Source of the DNA: Albifimbria verrucaria
Lineage: Eukaryota > Ascomycota > Sordariomycetes > Hypocreales > Stachybotryaceae
Reading direction: 5' to 3'
Length of the DNA: 64,000 bases
Assembly (NCBI GenBank): GCA_020081605.1
Contig: JAHREC010000045.1
Span: 806,001-870,000 of the forward strand
Positions 61,454 to 64,000 of the stretch are shown here, one piece after another. The position numbers and the translations under genes are program-made. Under the pieces are notes generated by a model. That model searched no databases, was not told the DNA's origin, and saw only the letters and a list, made by a program, of their open reading frames with translations. Position 1 is the stretch's first letter; every line of letters begins with the position of its first letter.

Positions 61454-63397
61454 ATGTTCTCAATCATTCCGTGGCTGCATATCGTCATAGCGGCTATACT
61501 CTACAATGTGGTATTAATCATTTATCGGCTCTACTTCCACCCACTGGCCAAGTTCCCCGGACCAAAGATTGCTGCAGCAACAGGATGGTATGAGGCTTAC
61601 TTCGATCTCTTGGTCCTTCCAAGGGGTCAGTTTATGTATGAGATGAAACGAATGCACCAGTTATATGGTATGTACTAGAATTTGACTTCAAGGCTTTAAC
61701 ACTGTAACCAACAATACTAGGCCCCATTGTTCGCATCAATCCCCATGAGATTCACATCGACGATTCATCATGGACGGAGACGCTCTACTCCAACCCAGCC
61801 GGCGTAAAAATTTCTATTCACATTCGAGTTTCTCACACTGATGGACACTATCTTAGGGATTCGTGACAAGTATCCGCCAGCTGCTCACATGACTGGAACT
61901 CCTGATGGAGGTACGTTTTGCTGTTACCAATTTCTTAACTTTGTCTGATGAGCATCTCAGTCTTTGGTACCGTTTCCACACGTCTCATCGCCGACGCCGC
62001 GCTGCCATTAGTCCCTTGTTCTCTACTAGCTCGGTAGCTCGCTTCGAAAACCAGATCTACGATATGGTCAATGTGCTATTCAAGAGTATGGAGGATCAGA
62101 TAAGCCGAGATGGTTCGGCCGAAATGCGACTGAATTATCTGGCTTTCACGACAGACACATTGACACATTACTGTTTCGGCGACTCAATGGACCTGTTAGA
62201 GGATGAGAAGAAAGCAAGAGGTTGGAAGAGTACGATTCACGCCATAGCTCTTTTGACTCCTCTCATCAAACAGTTCACATGGGTGATTCCAATTGCACTC
62301 ATGCTTCCTGTCCGACCACTAGAACTGGCAGTTCCCGATATTGCTAGGGTTGTGAGACTACGCCGGGTAAGATGATTATCTTCACCAGAAATGAGTGCAC
62401 ACTCTCTCTAATATATAAGTGTTTCTAGGACATGGATGCCCAAGCCTTATCTGCGACCAAGAGTTATTCAAAGAAACTAGAGGGCCTTGACTCATCATTC
62501 AGTAGCTCCCCAGCACCTGTGGGCAATATTTTCCACAGCATTCTCTCTCATAAAGGACTTGATACCAGCGAAAAACAGTTCAAAAGGATAGCACAAGAGG
62601 GCTTCGTTGCCATAGCGGCCGGCGGCGAGACAACCGGCAGAGCTTTGACTACAGCGACGTTTTTTATCCTAGCGAATAGTGAAAGAATTCTTCCGAGGCT
62701 TCAACAAGAGCTTTGTCAAGTAATGCCACATCCAGAAGATAGACCATCTTTGCATGAGTTGCAGAAACTTCCATGGTTGGTATGTAATTCCATGGACCGT
62801 CCCAATCGTCCACTATGTTACTAAAACTCGGCCATAGACGGCTGTCATGAAAGAATCTCTCCGGATCACCGCATTGGTCACATCTAGGCTCCCACTTGTG
62901 TCACCGAAAGAAGCACTCAGATATAAGGACTGGGTCATTCCTCCAGGGGTAAGTTCGACTGACGAATAGTTAACTTAGACGATACTAAATGTCTTCACAG
63001 ACGCCTGTCAGCATGACATTGAGGAACGTTCTTCTTGATCCAGAAGCATTTGATGAGCCAACGCAGTTTCGACCAGAAAGGTGGTTATCCACAAACCCTG
63101 ACCTGGAGCGTATCAGCCGAAATTATCTTCCATTCGGTCGTGGTAGCCGCATGTGTCTTGGAATGAAGTAAGCTACCTTGTCTTCAGTCTCATTCATCTT
63201 TACTAACGTTCAATCCCAATAGTCTTGCACTCGCTGAGCTGTATATTGTCACTGCAAGTGTTTTTCGCCGTCTCGACTTAGAATTACACGAGACTTACAA
63301 GGAGAGGGACATTGATATTGTGCGGGATTGTTTTATTGGTGAGGTATCGCCCCAAACCAAGGGAGTCAGGGTCAAGTTTGCTTCAAGCAAGGCTTGA
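61454..63397 (+). CDS. Cytochrome P450 monooxygenase of the terpene cluster (two frame breaks)
   Basis: Eight exons (61454-61667, 61721-61803, 61857-61910, 61961-62366, 62429-62779, 62838-62948, 63001-63167, 63223-63397) encode about 520 residues. The N-terminal anchor is [20 protein letters not shown], followed by the proline hinge [10 protein letters not shown]. The I-helix [11 protein letters not shown], the ExxR motif KESLR, FRPERW and the haem loop [14 protein letters not shown] (FxxGxRxCxG) are all present. One base is missing at the start of exon 3 (61857, after TTAG) and one at 61985-61987, just before [12 protein letters not shown]; both restore the family pattern. It is an ER-bound haem monooxygenase that probably hydroxylates the terpene skeleton. 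It sits at the right edge of the cluster as seen here; nothing further is supported to its right. Confidence 0.9.
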
Positions 63398-64000
63398 GGA
63401 AGTGCGATATGTTTGATGGCTCAAGAGCGATGTTGAGCTATGCCTATAAGTAAACCACAATCAACATTATGCGACGATACAACTTGGTGTATTCATGAGT
63501 TGTCAGTCCATGGTTTTCCGGTTAATTGATAGAACCCTCAGCGCACACATAGCTCAAAACGGTGGATGCCTTTTGCCTCTCACATTTTGCAAAACTTGCT
63601 GCGGATCCTTTCTGAGTCTGTTTCACGACACAGCCGCGTTGTGTCATACAGATACTATCCCTTAAGTTACGAATGTGCAGAAATGGTTATTTGGCTGACT
63701 CTGGATAGGAATGTCGCGTAGCGATTGGTCTTGAAATGCACGATAATGCAGGGGCCGTGCAGCACATTCTACTTGCATGCAGTGCATAGTGAGGGTCTTT
63801 AAGTAAGGTACTACGGATTACTCCGCTACATATCTCCATTGTTTGTGAGGCTTCAACCAATTTTGAGAATGAATGGAGAATCAGATGACCAATATCGACG
63901 ATCCCCGCAATAGCGTCGTATGGTTGAGGCTTGCGCCACAACCAGGGCTCCTATCAGAGGCTTCCCTTCAATTGTCAAGGTCCGGGCCGTGTCCTTGATG
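63398..64000. other. Right end, no gene seen
   Basis: About 600 bases past the P450 stop. One minus-strand open frame (63687-63941, 84 codons) has no recognisable domain. The cluster could continue outside the window. Confidence 0.5.

Noticed and set aside
1..64000. CRISPR arrays, insertion sequences, prokaryotic operons
   Set aside because: The window is fungal nuclear DNA with spliced genes; no regularly spaced repeats, transposase or terminal inverted repeats were seen.

Overview
The window is nuclear DNA of a filamentous ascomycete (Pezizomycotina, probably Sordariomycetes; Hypocreales is only a guess). The reasons are short GT-AG introns of about 50-100 nt, a Sim4/Fta4 kinetochore gene, a tRNA-Asn with an intron next to the anticodon, a PTH11-type membrane protein and fungal-type secondary-metabolism genes. 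I support 22 protein genes and one tRNA. Large gene-free stretches lie at 1-5.0 kb, 9.1-13.0 kb, 14.1-23.1 kb and 27.2-31.4 kb.

Layout. 5.0-9.1 kb: a Gfo/Idh/MocA oxidoreductase, a hotdog thioesterase (convergent with it) and a divergent RluA/Rib2-type pseudouridine synthase. 13.0-14.1 kb: a bZIP transcription factor behind about 4 kb of non-coding DNA. 23.1-27.2 kb: a cytosolic GH3 beta-glucosidase with a PA14 insert, convergent with a DUF2306-type membrane protein. 31.4-32.2 kb: kinetochore Fta4. 34.3-42.9 kb: a 14-TM-type MFS drug transporter, a cupin, an ASCH/PUA-like protein, a DJ-1/PfpI protein, a LYC1-like acetyltransferase and a small conserved mitochondrial-looking protein. 43.9-47.4 kb: a carotenoid-cleavage-type oxygenase, tRNA-Asn and the Fe-S scaffold ISU1.

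The most interesting part is 49.5-63.4 kb. It holds seven consecutive genes: a SnoaL-like protein, a secreted GMC oxidoreductase, a class I sesquiterpene-synthase-like terpene cyclase, a heptahelical PTH11-like protein, a SAM methyltransferase, an alpha/beta hydrolase and a cytochrome P450. Together they look like a terpenoid biosynthetic gene cluster: cyclase makes the skeleton, P450 and possibly GMC oxidise it, and methyltransferase, hydrolase and SnoaL protein tailor it. I do not recognise it as a known cluster. The GMC protein carries Asn and Gln where GMC oxidases normally have their two catalytic histidines.

A caveat applies to the whole annotation. Fifteen of the 22 genes, including the normally essential ISU1, contain one to three single-base frame breaks. 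Nearly all are one base short, mostly in homopolymer runs, and the protein continues unchanged in the next frame. This pattern points to base-calling or assembly error rather than gene death. Each break is given under its gene.
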